Below, one piece after another: positions 8,801 through 17,004 of a stretch of DNA of 64,000 nucleotides. The DNA comes from Chryseobacterium aquaeductus (GTDB taxonomy: Bacteria > Bacteroidota > Bacteroidia > Flavobacteriales > Weeksellaceae). Where the stretch lies: assembly GCF_905175375.1 (NCBI RefSeq), contig NZ_CAJIMS010000001.1, positions 434,001 through 498,000 of the forward strand, given 5' to 3'. The stretch's first letter is position 1. Each line of letters opens with the position of its first letter. The notes under the pieces are model-generated. The model worked only from the letters and a program-made list of their open reading frames with translations, searched no databases and had not been told where the DNA came from. Both the position numbers and the translations under genes were made by a program.

Positions 8801-10087
8801 TTAGAATAATTCTTTTCTGATGATGTTTTGACTTCTTTCAGGGCCGACAGATACTAAGTAAACGTTGATTCCTAAATACTTTTCGATAAACTCTATATAT
8901 TTCTGAGCAGTATCCGGAAGTTCGTCATAGCTTCTTACTTTAGTCAAATCTTCGTTCCAACCCGGTAGATCCTGGTAGATTGGTTCGTAGTTGTATAATT
9001 TCTCTGTTGAAGAAGTAAAATAATCGATGATTTTCCCGTCTTCAGTTTTGTAATGCGTAACAATTTTCAGATTTTCAATTCCTGTAAGAACGTCTAATTT
9101 GGTGATCACCAAATTATTAATTCCGTTGATCATGCAAGCGTGCTTCAAAGAAACAAGGTCTAACCAACCTGTTCTTCTTGGTCTTCCTGTAGTCGCTCCG
9201 AATTCACCACCTATCTGTCTGATGCTTTCTCCCAGCTCATTGTCCAGTTCAGAAGGGAAAGGTCCGTTTCCTACTCTTGTGCAATATGCTTTGGCAACAC
9301 CGATCAGGTTTTTAAGTGAAGTTGGCGGAACACCGGCTCCTGTACAAACTCCTCCAGTTGACGGAGAAGATGAAGTAACATATGGATACGTTCCGAAATC
9401 AATATCAAGCATCAAAGCCTGAGCTCCTTCGAATAATACATTTTTACCGTCTCTGATTGCTTCATTAAGCTCCAATTCAGTATCAACGATTCTTTCCTGA
9501 AGCTGTTTTCCGATTTCTAAATATTCGTTGTAGATTTCTTCAACGTCTAAAGTTGGTTTGTCGTAATATTTTTCGAAAAGAGAATTTTTAACTTTTAAGT
9601 TTTTCTCAATTTTATCTCTTAAAATTTCAGGATTCAAAAGGTCTACCATTCTGATTCCGATTCTTGCGATTTTATCTTCGTAGCAAGGTCCGATTCCTTT
9701 TTTGGTGGTTCCGATCTGAGTTCCTCCGTGCTCTTCCTCACGGTAAGTATCCAAAAGAATGTGGTAAGGCATGATGACATGCGCTCTTCTGCTGATAAAA
9801 ATATGGTCTGTTCTCAAGCCTTTACTTTCGATCTGACCCACTTCTCTAATGAAAGATTTAGGATTTACCACTACTCCATTGGCAATGATACATTTCCCTT
9901 TACACTGCAAAACTCCTGAAGGAAGAAGGTGCAAAACAAATTTCTCCTCACCTACATAAACCGTGTGACCAGCGTTGTCTCCCCCTTGGAAACGGACAAC
10001 GTAATCAGATTTTGCCGATAAAACATCAGTGATTTTTCCTTTACCTTCATCTCCATACTGAAGACCTACAACTACGTAAGTTGACAT
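8801..10087 (-). CDS. purA: Adenylosuccinate synthase
   Basis: Cytoplasmic enzyme joining IMP and aspartate with GTP, the first committed step from IMP to AMP. The 428 aa match the family length. Motifs seen are the N-terminal GDEGKGKITD phosphate loop, the GTTKKGIGPCYEDK block and TTGRPRRTGWLD near the nucleotide site. It stands alone, with its own promoter (10113-10144) and terminator (8751-8778). The purine salvage gene hpt lies downstream in the other orientation, beyond the PIN-domain module. Confidence 0.98.
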   Translation of the reverse strand: MSTYVVVGLQYGDEGKGKITDVLSAKSDYVVRFQGGDNAGHTVYVGEEKFVLHLLPSGVLQCKGKCIIANGVVVNPKSFIREVGQIESKGLRTDHIFISRRAHVIMPYHILLDTYREEEHGGTQIGTTKKGIGPCYEDKIARIGIRMVDLLNPEILRDKIEKNLKVKNSLFEKYYDKPTLDVEEIYNEYLEIGKQLQERIVDTELELNEAIRDGKNVLFEGAQALMLDIDFGTYPYVTSSSPSTGGVCTGAGVPPTSLKNLIGVAKAYCTRVGNGPFPSELDNELGESIRQIGGEFGATTGRPRRTGWLDLVSLKHACMINGINNLVITKLDVLTGIENLKIVTHYKTEDGKIIDYFTSSTEKLYNYEPIYQDLPGWNEDLTKVRSYDELPDTAQKYIEFIEKYLGINVYLVSVGPERSQNIIRKELF

Positions 10088-10112
10088 ATTTTACTTTTAT
10101 TTTAGATTCGTA

Positions 10113-10144
10113 CAAAATTACTTTTAAAAAATTGGGTGGGCAAA
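10113..10144 (-). promoter_or_regulatory. Promoter of purA
   Basis: Minus strand carries TTTG (10144-10141), a 20-nt spacer, then TAATTTTG (10120-10113). This fits the Bacteroidota -33/-7 pattern, 25 nt before the purA ATG. Confidence 0.65.
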
Positions 10145-10258
10145 TTTGAGGGGAATTTTATTTTTTTTTGGTGGGGCTGAAATTAGTGATTAACTGGATT
10201 AAAGTTAATTTTTAAACATAAAGTCGTGTCGTGTAATTTTTTGAAATAAAATTTTGTT

Positions 10259-10266
10259 TACTTTTG
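10259..10266 (+). promoter_or_regulatory. -7 box of the PIN module
   Basis: TACTTTTG matches TAnnTTTG only 4 nt before the GTG start at 10271. A TTG lies 15 nt upstream (10241-10243), slightly close. If this promoter is used, transcription would start at or within a few bases of the GTG, giving a leaderless mRNA. Confidence 0.5.
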
Positions 10267-10270
10267 TTTT

Positions 10271-11053
10271 GTGGAAAAACATGGTCAAATAGAAATAAAA
10301 GTTTCTGGAAAAATTGGAAACGTAGATATAAACCCTGATAACTTTGATATCAAGGAATTAGTTTCTATATTGAACAATGTTGATGATTTGTTATATTCTG
10401 GAGATAAAAAAAATAGACCTCTAATTTCTTATGATATTAAAGAAGGTTCTGTTAGAAATATTTTTAAAACCGGAATACAATATATATATAGTTTCAATGC
10501 CGTTTTAGGCTTAATATCCCATACTAACACAATTGATTACTTAGATTTAACAACAGCTAAAGCTATTGAAAACCTTCAAGATTTAGCAAAGAAAAAGGAT
10601 TTCGCATTTGATATTTCCACATCACTTGAAGGCTCTAATAATATTCGAATTGATAAGTTTTCTGATTTTAAAAGAACTGACGTAATTTGGGCTGAAGCAG
10701 AATTTTATTTTTACGGAAAAATAACTAATGCAGGAGGTAAAGATAAAGCTAATATTCATTTATTGACCGACGAATACGGAACAGTAAGAATTCAGACTCC
10801 AATTTCATTTTTGGAACAACAAGAAGAAAATATTTTATACAAATCTTTAGGTGTAAGAGCTAAAGGTAATCAGCATTCTGAAAATGGAGAAATTGATTTT
10901 ACAAATTTAGAATTTATTGAGTTAATTGATTACAATCCAATTTTTGATGAGAATTATTTAAAAAAATTAAGAGATAAAGCAAAACAATCTTGGCTTTCGG
11001 GTATCAATCCTGATGAATGGTTAAGACAAATAAGAGGAAACTATGAAAGTTAA
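10271..11053 (+). CDS. Unrecognised 260-aa protein paired with PIN-domain protein
   Basis: I do not recognise this protein's family. It starts with GTG; no in-frame ATG lies nearby. It has no signal peptide or membrane segment and is rich in Lys, Asn, Ile and Asp. The N-terminal 50 residues (IEIKVSGKIGNVDINPDNFD) look like a small beta-rich domain. The C-terminus is basic and aromatic (LRDKAKQSWL, DEWLRQIRGNYES), a short tail of the kind used by antitoxins to occupy a PIN active site. The last 11 bases overlap the downstream PIN gene, indicating coupled translation. Base composition is poorer in G+C than the flanking purA and hpt genes, suggesting transfer. An antitoxin or regulatory role is inferred only from the pairing, and it is large for an antitoxin. 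Confidence 0.75.
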   Translation: MEKHGQIEIKVSGKIGNVDINPDNFDIKELVSILNNVDDLLYSGDKKNRPLISYDIKEGSVRNIFKTGIQYIYSFNAVLGLISHTNTIDYLDLTTAKAIENLQDLAKKKDFAFDISTSLEGSNNIRIDKFSDFKRTDVIWAEAEFYFYGKITNAGGKDKANIHLLTDEYGTVRIQTPISFLEQQEENILYKSLGVRAKGNQHSENGEIDFTNLEFIELIDYNPIFDENYLKKLRDKAKQSWLSGINPDEWLRQIRGNYES

Positions 11054-11525
11054 TGGAGTTTTACTAGATACAAGTTTCTTTATTCGATTTTTAAATGATG
11101 CCGATCCATTATTTAAAAATGCTTTAAAATACTATAAATATTTTTTAAACAATGATATTAAAATGTATGTTTCAACAATCTCAATTGCTGAATACTGCGT
11201 TGGAGGTTCAATATCAGAACTGCCATTAAGAAATCTAGCTATCCTTCCATTTAATCTAAATCATGCATCTAAAACAGGAGAAATTGCTAAAATCGTTTTC
11301 ACAAAAAAAGGAAAGTTAAAACTTTCTGAAAGAAATATAATTCCGAATGATTCAAAATTATTTTCTCAAGCAGATGTAGAAAAAAATATCAATTATTACT
11401 TATCTTCTGATACTGAAAGTATTAAAATCTACAATCTTCTCCAAGAGGAAGGACAAAAGCCTAATTTTCATTTTATAGATTTAAATATTCCGCCAAATGA
11501 ATATTTCGGATATTTAGATTTATAA
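11043..11525 (+). CDS. PIN-domain protein, putative ribonuclease toxin
   Basis: The 160-aa protein opens with LLDTSFFIRFLND, the first acidic-residue motif of PIN domains. SIAEYCVGG supplies the conserved Glu, and NDSKLFSQAD fits the third acidic position. A last acidic residue may lie in HFIDLNIPPNEYFG. PIN proteins of this size are commonly Mg-dependent RNases of VapC-like toxin-antitoxin pairs, cutting tRNA or rRNA. The ATG lies inside the end of the preceding gene (11-base overlap). The segment 11101-11160 has only 10 G+C in 60 bases. The toxin role is inferred from fold and pairing; the partner is not a typical VapB. Confidence 0.75.
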   Translation: MKVNGVLLDTSFFIRFLNDADPLFKNALKYYKYFLNNDIKMYVSTISIAEYCVGGSISELPLRNLAILPFNLNHASKTGEIAKIVFTKKGKLKLSERNIIPNDSKLFSQADVEKNINYYLSSDTESIKIYNLLQEEGQKPNFHFIDLNIPPNEYFGYLDL

Positions 11526-11651
11526 ATATGTTAAGTTTTACTTAAACCTATAATAATTAGAGATCAATTTTTATATTCATCTTAATTTTATTAAAAACAC
11601 TTAATCATGTGAAAACAATCAAAATAACTTTATAATATTTAAAAACCGTCA

Positions 11652-11692
11652 AAAATTTCTTTGAAATTTTCGCCACCCCTCCATAGGAGGGG
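11652..11692. repeat. Double-hairpin REP-like element
   Basis: Two adjacent perfect stems: AAAATTTC/GAAATTTT (11652-11659, 11663-11670) and GC-rich CCCCTCC/GGAGGGG (11676-11682, 11686-11692), each with a 3-nt loop. The GC-rich hairpin stands out in an AT-rich gap and lacks a following T-run, so it is not a standard terminator. It resembles intergenic elements I have seen in related genomes. The surrounding 11526-11811 gap otherwise holds only the hpt -7 box. Confidence 0.6.
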
Positions 11693-11785
11693 AATTTAAA
11701 TTCGTAAATATTTTACTAATTACTGTTATAAAACATGTTTTTATAAACCTGACAGACCTCACAAAAAACTTTCATCAAAAATCCG

Positions 11786-11793
11786 TAACTTTG
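11786..11793 (+). promoter_or_regulatory. -7 box of hpt
   Basis: TAACTTTG matches TAnnTTTG 18 bp before the hpt ATG at 11812. No TTG is found at the -33 distance. Confidence 0.5.
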
Positions 11794-11811
11794 CCGCCTA
11801 CTAAAAATTTT

Positions 11812-12366
11812 ATGGAAAGTATACAAGTTCACGACAAAACTTTTGTTCCTTATTTAGAGGATGCCGAAATTCAGGAGATCGTAAAAGCTACCGCTCTGAA
11901 AATTTATGAAGATTATAAGGATGAAGTTCCTGTTTTCATTGGTGTTTTGAATGGTGTGATCATGTTTTTCTCTGATCTTTTGAAGCATTATCCGGGAGAA
12001 TGTGAGATTGCCTTCATCCAGATGAGTTCTTATGCAGGAACAGAATCTACGGGGATTGTCTACCAGAAAATGGAACTAACGAAAGACGTAAAAGACCGTC
12101 ACATTATCTTGGTAGAAGATATTGTAGACACGGGAAATACTGTTGAAAGTCTTTTCAAATATTTTAACGAAACACAACGTCCGAAATCTGTAAAAATTGC
12201 TTCTTTCTTACTAAAGCCAGAAGTGTACAAGAAAGATTTTAAATTAGATTACATCGGAAAAGAAATTCCAAACAAATTTGTTTTAGGTTACGGCCTTGAC
12301 TACGATGAATTGGGAAGAAATCTTCCGAATTTATATCAGTTGGAAGAAGGAACGATCAACCATTAA
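11812..12366 (+). CDS. hpt: Hypoxanthine phosphoribosyltransferase
   Basis: Purine salvage enzyme converting hypoxanthine (and guanine) plus PRPP to IMP/GMP. The PRPP-binding motif ILVEDIVDTGNT is clear. IGVLNGVIMFFSDLL and the flexible-loop region SSYAGTESTG fit the family. At 184 aa the length is normal. I chose ATG 11812 because the frame upstream only offers a TTG located inside the -7 box. The next gene, adk, also handles adenylate nucleotides but is separated by a repeat-like spacer. Confidence 0.96.
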   Translation: MESIQVHDKTFVPYLEDAEIQEIVKATALKIYEDYKDEVPVFIGVLNGVIMFFSDLLKHYPGECEIAFIQMSSYAGTESTGIVYQKMELTKDVKDRHIILVEDIVDTGNTVESLFKYFNETQRPKSVKIASFLLKPEVYKKDFKLDYIGKEIPNKFVLGYGLDYDELGRNLPNLYQLEEGTINH

Positions 12367-12489
12367 ACAGCTTTTAGCTATTTGCTGATTGCTTTTAGCT
12401 AAAAAATTAAAGAGAAATAAATTTAATAATAACTAAATATAGCTAAAGGTAAGAAGCCAACCGCCAATTGCCAAAAGCACTTCAACATT

Positions 12490-13071
12490 ATGATAAACAT
12501 TGTTCTGTTCGGCCCTCCAGGAAGTGGAAAAGGGACTCAAGCTCAAAATCTGATCGAGAAATTTAATTTAAAGCAAATCTCTACAGGTGATCTTTTCAGA
12601 TTCAACATGAAAAATGATACTGAACTTGGGAAGCTCGCAAAATCTTACATCGACAAAGGAGAATTGGTTCCGGATCAGGTGACGATCGATATGCTGATTG
12701 ACGAGCTAAGAAAACCTACAGATGCTGCAGGATTTATTTTTGACGGTTACCCAAGAACAGCTGTGCAAACAGAAGCTTTGGAAAAAATAGTACAAGATGA
12801 ACTGAATGACAACATCGACGTTTGTCTTTCATTAATCGTAGAAGATAAAATTTTGGTTGAAAGATTGTTGAAAAGAGGCGAAACCAGTGGTAGAACTGAT
12901 GACAGCAATGTAGAAATCATTGAAAACAGAATAAAAGAATATTACACAAAAACTGCAGAAGTTGCAGAATTATATAAAAAGCAAGGAAAGTACGTTGAAA
13001 TCAACGGTGTAGGAGAAATCAACGAGATTTCTGAAAAGCTTTTTGCTGAAGTAGAAAAAATTAGTTTATAG
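12490..13071 (+). CDS. adk: Adenylate kinase
   Basis: Interconverts ATP, AMP and ADP in the cytoplasm. The P-loop FGPPGSGKGTQ is at the N-terminus, followed by STGDLFR (AMP binding) and FDGYPRT. The LID segment RGETSGRTDDS is short and has no zinc-binding cysteines, giving a 193-aa short-form enzyme. The upstream spacer 12367-12489 is made of near-repeats of an AGCTTTTAGCT/CCAAAAGC type rather than a recognisable promoter. It is followed by obgE after a similar spacer. Confidence 0.97.
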   Translation: MINIVLFGPPGSGKGTQAQNLIEKFNLKQISTGDLFRFNMKNDTELGKLAKSYIDKGELVPDQVTIDMLIDELRKPTDAAGFIFDGYPRTAVQTEALEKIVQDELNDNIDVCLSLIVEDKILVERLLKRGETSGRTDDSNVEIIENRIKEYYTKTAEVAELYKKQGKYVEINGVGEINEISEKLFAEVEKISL

Positions 13072-13148
13072 TTAATGGTTGATGGTTGATAGAAAGCACA
13101 ACACCATTAGCCAACAACCGACAACTGAAACTAACAACTAAAAGAATT

Positions 13149-14132
13149 ATGTCAAATTTTGTAGATTACGTAAAGATTCATTGTAAAAGCGGTCATGGTG
13201 GCGCAGGTTCTGCCCATCTTCGCCGTGAAAAATATATTCCCAAAGGTGGCCCGGATGGCGGAGACGGAGGACGTGGTGGTCACGTTATTATGAAAGGAAA
13301 TTCCCATGAATGGACTTTGCTTCCGCTTCGTTATACCCGTCACATAAAAGCAGAACGCGGACAAAACGGTGCAAAAAACCAGTTAACAGGAGCTTACGGA
13401 GAAGATATTTACATCAATGTGCCCATCGGAACCATTGCTAAAAATGAAGAAGGCGAAATTATTGGTGAAATCATGGAAGATGGTCAGGAAATTATCCTGA
13501 TGGAAGGAGGAAAAGGCGGAAAAGGAAACGAACACTTCAAGTCTTCTACCAACCAGACTCCAAGATTTGCACAACCAGGAATGGACGGACAGGAAGGCTA
13601 TGTAGTTTTTGAGCTTAAAATTTTAGCAGATGTCGGTCTTGTAGGTTTCCCAAATGCAGGAAAGTCTACTTTATTAGCTTCCGTTTCGGCTGCCAAACCG
13701 AAAATCGCAAATTACGCTTTTACCACTTTAACTCCGAATTTAGGAATTGTAGATTACAGAAATTACAAATCTTTTGTAATGGCAGATATTCCTGGGATTA
13801 TTGAAGGAGCTGCAGAAGGTAAAGGTTTGGGACACAGATTCTTGAGACATATAGAAAGAAATTCAATCTTATTATTTTTGATTCCGGCAGATTCTGAAAA
13901 CCATTTTCAGGAATTTAAAATTTTGGAAAACGAACTGAAAGAATACAATCCTGAATTACTTGATAAAGATTTCCTTATTTCTGTCTCAAAATGCGATTTG
14001 TTGGATGACGAGCTCAGAAAAGAAATCTCAGCAGAATTTCCCGAAAACAAAAAGCCAATATTTTTCTCCGGAGTTACAGGAGAAAACCTGATGGATTTGA
14101 AAGATGCAATCTGGAAGAAATTGCACGGATAA
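13149..14132 (+). CDS. obgE: GTPase Obg
   Basis: Ribosome-associated GTPase involved in late 50S assembly and stress response. Its 327 aa comprise a glycine-rich Obg fold ([26 protein letters not shown]) and a G domain with GFPNAGKST (G1), DIPGII (G3), SKCD in place of NKxD (G4) and FSGVTGENL (G5). The C-terminal OCT domain is absent, as in many Bacteroidota. I chose ATG 13149, giving [12 protein letters not shown], the usual start; the longer frame from 13086 runs through a low-complexity spacer. Terminator at 14157-14188. Confidence 0.97.
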   Translation: MSNFVDYVKIHCKSGHGGAGSAHLRREKYIPKGGPDGGDGGRGGHVIMKGNSHEWTLLPLRYTRHIKAERGQNGAKNQLTGAYGEDIYINVPIGTIAKNEEGEIIGEIMEDGQEIILMEGGKGGKGNEHFKSSTNQTPRFAQPGMDGQEGYVVFELKILADVGLVGFPNAGKSTLLASVSAAKPKIANYAFTTLTPNLGIVDYRNYKSFVMADIPGIIEGAAEGKGLGHRFLRHIERNSILLFLIPADSENHFQEFKILENELKEYNPELLDKDFLISVSKCDLLDDELRKEISAEFPENKKPIFFSGVTGENLMDLKDAIWKKLHG

Positions 14133-14156
14133 AATTTAATTCAAATAGAATACAGT

Positions 14157-14188
14157 AAAAGGATAAGCACTAATGTTTATCCTTTTTT
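14157..14188 (+). terminator. Intrinsic terminator of obgE
   Basis: A 10-bp stem AAAAGGATAA/TTATCCTTTT with a 10-nt loop and a T-run, 24 nt after the obgE stop. Confidence 0.88.
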
Positions 14189-14246
14189 GTTGAAATACAT
14201 TTTTTTTGGAACGCTTATTGACAGACACTTTTAAATTTTTTGAACC

Positions 14247-14735
14247 ATGAAATATTTATTTAGCCTTATTGCAATCGTAGTTTTATTCTCTTGCCAAACC
14301 CAGAAAATGGAATCAAAATATTCAACCATAGAATACGAAGCCGGAGCATGTTTCGGGTTTTGTCCGATTTACAAAATGACCATTCAGGCAGACCGAACTG
14401 CAGTTTTGGAAGCTGAACATTTTAATTTCTCCAAAGGAACTACAAAAGACGAGTTTTCGAAACCAAGAGAAGGCACTTTTACAGCAACCATCAAAGAAGC
14501 AGATTACAATCAATTGGTTGCCCTACTTAATGATCTGGATGTAAAAAATCTTCAGGAAAAATATGGAACCCGAAACGTGAGTGACCTGCCAACTTCTTAT
14601 TTAAGAATAAAACTAGCAGATGGAACCTCAAAAGAAACGGAAGATTACGGTAAAAGAGGTTCTGAAAAACTGATAGAAGTCTACCAGATTTTTGAGGATC
14701 TGAAGCAAAATCAGCAATGGACAAAAGTAAAATAA
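14247..14735 (+). CDS. DUF6438 domain-containing lipoprotein
   Basis: A 162-aa protein with a lipoprotein signal peptide; the lipobox is VLFSC and the lipidated Cys about residue 16. The domain starts with YEAGACFGFCPIYKMTI, a CxGxCPxY-type motif characteristic of DUF6438, followed by a beta-rich segment and DYGKRGSEKLIEV. It is anchored in the envelope. The function of the family is unknown to me. It is flanked by the obgE terminator and the rhlE promoter, so it is probably transcribed alone. Confidence 0.8.
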   Translation: MKYLFSLIAIVVLFSCQTQKMESKYSTIEYEAGACFGFCPIYKMTIQADRTAVLEAEHFNFSKGTTKDEFSKPREGTFTATIKEADYNQLVALLNDLDVKNLQEKYGTRNVSDLPTSYLRIKLADGTSKETEDYGKRGSEKLIEVYQIFEDLKQNQQWTKVK

Positions 14736-14764
14736 TTGTGTTCAATTAATTTAGACTATCTTTG
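14736..14764 (+). promoter_or_regulatory. Promoter of RhlE-type helicase
   Basis: TTG (14736-14738), 18-nt spacer, TATCTTTG (14757-14764): a full -33/-7 match. It lies about 135 nt before the start codon, leaving a long leader. Confidence 0.7.
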
Positions 14765-14770
14765 CAGTAT

Positions 14771-14899
14771 ATTTCGCGGCATTCTCGGCCAGTAAAGTAA
14801 TTTTTTACTTAAAAATTCTGTTAAAAGTTTTTAGCAGATTTGCTAAAAATGATGAAGTATACTGCTTCACCCGCACTATTTTAATACACAATTTTTATT
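14771..14899 (+). promoter_or_regulatory. Structured 5' leader of RhlE-type helicase
   Basis: About 130 nt of untranslated RNA is predicted. It contains a perfect 9-bp hairpin TTTTTAGCA/TGCTAAAAA (14828-14836, 14841-14849). A TATACTGC at 14858-14865 can pair with GCAGTATA at 14764-14771 if transcription starts early enough. TGAAG/CTTCA (14853-14857, 14865-14869) competes with that pairing. This allows mutually exclusive folds, but no known riboswitch class is recognised. Confidence 0.5.
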
Positions 14900-16168
14900 T
14901 TGTTATTTACAGACTTAAACATTATCAAGCCCATTTTAGATGCGCTTCAAAAACAAGGTTATGAAAAACCTACACCTATTCAGGAACAGGCAATTCCTTC
15001 AATTTTAGAACACAGAGATGTACTGGGAACTGCACAAACAGGAACCGGAAAAACAGCAGCATTTGCCATCCCGATTTTACAGAATCTTACTGAAAGAAAA
15101 GGTCCGAAAAACAATCATATAAAAGCTCTGATTCTTACACCAACAAGAGAATTAGCAATCCAGATCGAAGAAAGTTTCGACGCATACGGAAAAAACTTGC
15201 CACTTAGAAAATTAGTAGTTTTCGGTGGTGTGAAACAAGGAAGCCAGGAAAATGCTTTGAGAAGAGGCGTTGATATCTTGGTGGCAACTCCGGGAAGATT
15301 ATTAGACTTTATTGCTCAGGGAATTATCAGTTTAAAAAATCTTGAAATCTTTGTGTTAGACGAAGCCGACAGAATGTTGGATATGGGTTTTGTACACGAT
15401 GTAAAAAGAATCATCAAGCTTTTACCACAAAAAAGACAAACTCTTTTCTTCTCTGCAACAATGCCTACGGAAATACAGAAATTGGCAGATTCTATATTGA
15501 ATACTCCTATTAAAGTTTCTGTAACTCCTATTTCATCGACTGCAGAAACTATAAAGCAAGCAGTTTATTTTGTTGATAAAGACAATAAACTAGAATTGCT
15601 GACTCATATTTTACAAAATGATATCAAAGGATCTGTCTTAGTCTTCTCAAGAACCAAACATGGAGCCGATAAGATTGCTAGAAAATTACAGTCATCCAAT
15701 ATTTCCGCAGAAGCAATTCATGGGAATAAATCTCAAAATGCAAGACAGAATGCTTTAAGTAATTTTAAAGGAGGAAGAACACGCGTTTTGGTTGCGACAG
15801 ACATCGCAGCAAGAGGAATCGATATTGATGAACTGAAATATGTTGTCAACTATGAGCTTTCTGACGTTGCAGAAACCTATGTTCACAGAATTGGTAGAAC
15901 AGGACGTGCGGGATCTGAAGGATCTTCAATCTCATTCGTAGACGGTTTAGATTTATTAAATCTAAAGGACACGGAAAAATTGATCGGAATGAAAATTCCT
16001 GTTGAAAAAAATCATCCTTTCCACACAGATAATTTGGTGGTGGAAAAAAGAGATTCAAATAACAAACCTTTTACACCAAGACAAAGACCTGCAGGCGGCG
16101 GTCAGCAACAAAAATCTGATCACAACAAGAAACCGAAAAATAAAAATAATTTTTCCAGAAATAAATAA
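14900..16168 (+). CDS. DEAD-box RNA helicase, RhlE type
   Basis: ATP-dependent RNA helicase of 422 aa. Motifs in order: PTPIQEQAIP (Q), AQTGTGKT (I), DEAD (II), SAT (III), VATDIAARGIDI (V) and HRIGRTGRAG (VI). A basic, Gln/Asn/Lys-rich tail follows, ending NKNNFSRNK, typical of RhlE proteins involved in ribosome assembly and RNA decay. The start is TTG 14900 (MLFTDLNIIKPIL); an in-frame TAA lies six codons upstream and no ATG is available, so a non-ATG start is forced. The long structured leader suggests post-transcriptional control, possibly by cold or autoregulation. A second DEAD-box gene lies at 22448-24172. Confidence 0.95.
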   Translation: MLFTDLNIIKPILDALQKQGYEKPTPIQEQAIPSILEHRDVLGTAQTGTGKTAAFAIPILQNLTERKGPKNNHIKALILTPTRELAIQIEESFDAYGKNLPLRKLVVFGGVKQGSQENALRRGVDILVATPGRLLDFIAQGIISLKNLEIFVLDEADRMLDMGFVHDVKRIIKLLPQKRQTLFFSATMPTEIQKLADSILNTPIKVSVTPISSTAETIKQAVYFVDKDNKLELLTHILQNDIKGSVLVFSRTKHGADKIARKLQSSNISAEAIHGNKSQNARQNALSNFKGGRTRVLVATDIAARGIDIDELKYVVNYELSDVAETYVHRIGRTGRAGSEGSSISFVDGLDLLNLKDTEKLIGMKIPVEKNHPFHTDNLVVEKRDSNNKPFTPRQRPAGGGQQQKSDHNKKPKNKNNFSRNK

Positions 16169-16205
16169 AAAGCAAAGCCTTCCAAATTTGGAAGGCTTTG
16201 CTTTT
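16168..16205. terminator. Bidirectional terminator between rhlE-type gene and methyltransferase
   Basis: A perfect 38-bp palindrome (19-bp arms, no unpaired spacer) with AAAA/TTTT ends, between convergent genes. It overlaps the last base or two of both coding regions. It should serve both directions. Confidence 0.92.
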
Positions 16206-17001
16206 AGAGCTTTTTGAGAACCCAAATATCCTGTTGTAATTTGCCCTCTTTAAAATAAGATTCTGTATGTTCCAAAATCTCATAATCTGAAAAGAGCTTT
16301 TTCACAAAATCATTTGGCTGAAATGCGGAATACGTTCTGTGACCTTCCTTCACATTTCCTCTGACTACAAGATGACCTTTCTCAAACTCATCTGATTCAG
16401 ATTCTGTAAGTATCGTTTTAAATAAATCTCCCTGTAATGAAAGAATCAAAATACCATCTTTCTTCAAAATCCTGGTCAACTCTTTTTTCCATGTATAATG
16501 AAGTTCCTCTGAAAGATGAGTGAAAATTGAAATTCCATAAATGAAATCAAAATAATTTTCTTTGTAAGGCAATTTTGCTTCTAAAGAGTTTAAATTAAAA
16601 CTTACATTCTCAATATTTTTCCTATTCCAGTTGATTGAAGTTTCGTTATAGTCAGTTCCAAAAACTTCACAACTTTCTGGTAATATCTCAGGTAAATGTC
16701 TTATAATTCTAGCTGGGCCACAACCCCAATCTAAAATTTTTAAAGATTCTAAATTTCTATATTTTGCAACAATGCTCAACAGCCATTTTGCAGCAGATTG
16801 TCCGCTTTTATAATAACTTTCATAGTTGATCTGGAAAGATTCATACATCAAATAATCCGGTGGAAATTTGAAATTAGGATGATTCTTTTGAAAGCTTATA
16901 TTTTTACTGCGATTTTTAAACTGATAAAAATAAAACCTTAGCTGATCTGCTTTGAATAACAGACTTTTCTCTCTCAAAAATGTAGAAATTTTTGCTTTCA
17001 T
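16204..17001 (-). CDS. Class I SAM-dependent methyltransferase
   Basis: A 265-aa cytoplasmic methyltransferase. Motif I is LKILDWGCGPARII near residue 105. The acidic residue after strand 2 is in VFGTDYNE, and the post-motif block YFDFIYGISIFTHL follows. This resembles methyltransferase_11/25-type enzymes, but the substrate cannot be told. It ends 3 nt before... rather, it starts 3 nt after the tatD stop, so the two genes form one transcript with DUF4269 and probably GSCFA upstream. Confidence 0.85.
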   Translation of the reverse strand: MKAKISTFLREKSLLFKADQLRFYFYQFKNRSKNISFQKNHPNFKFPPDYLMYESFQINYESYYKSGQSAAKWLLSIVAKYRNLESLKILDWGCGPARIIRHLPEILPESCEVFGTDYNETSINWNRKNIENVSFNLNSLEAKLPYKENYFDFIYGISIFTHLSEELHYTWKKELTRILKKDGILILSLQGDLFKTILTESESDEFEKGHLVVRGNVKEGHRTYSAFQPNDFVKKLFSDYEILEHTESYFKEGKLQQDIWVLKKL

Positions 17002-17004
17002 TTT

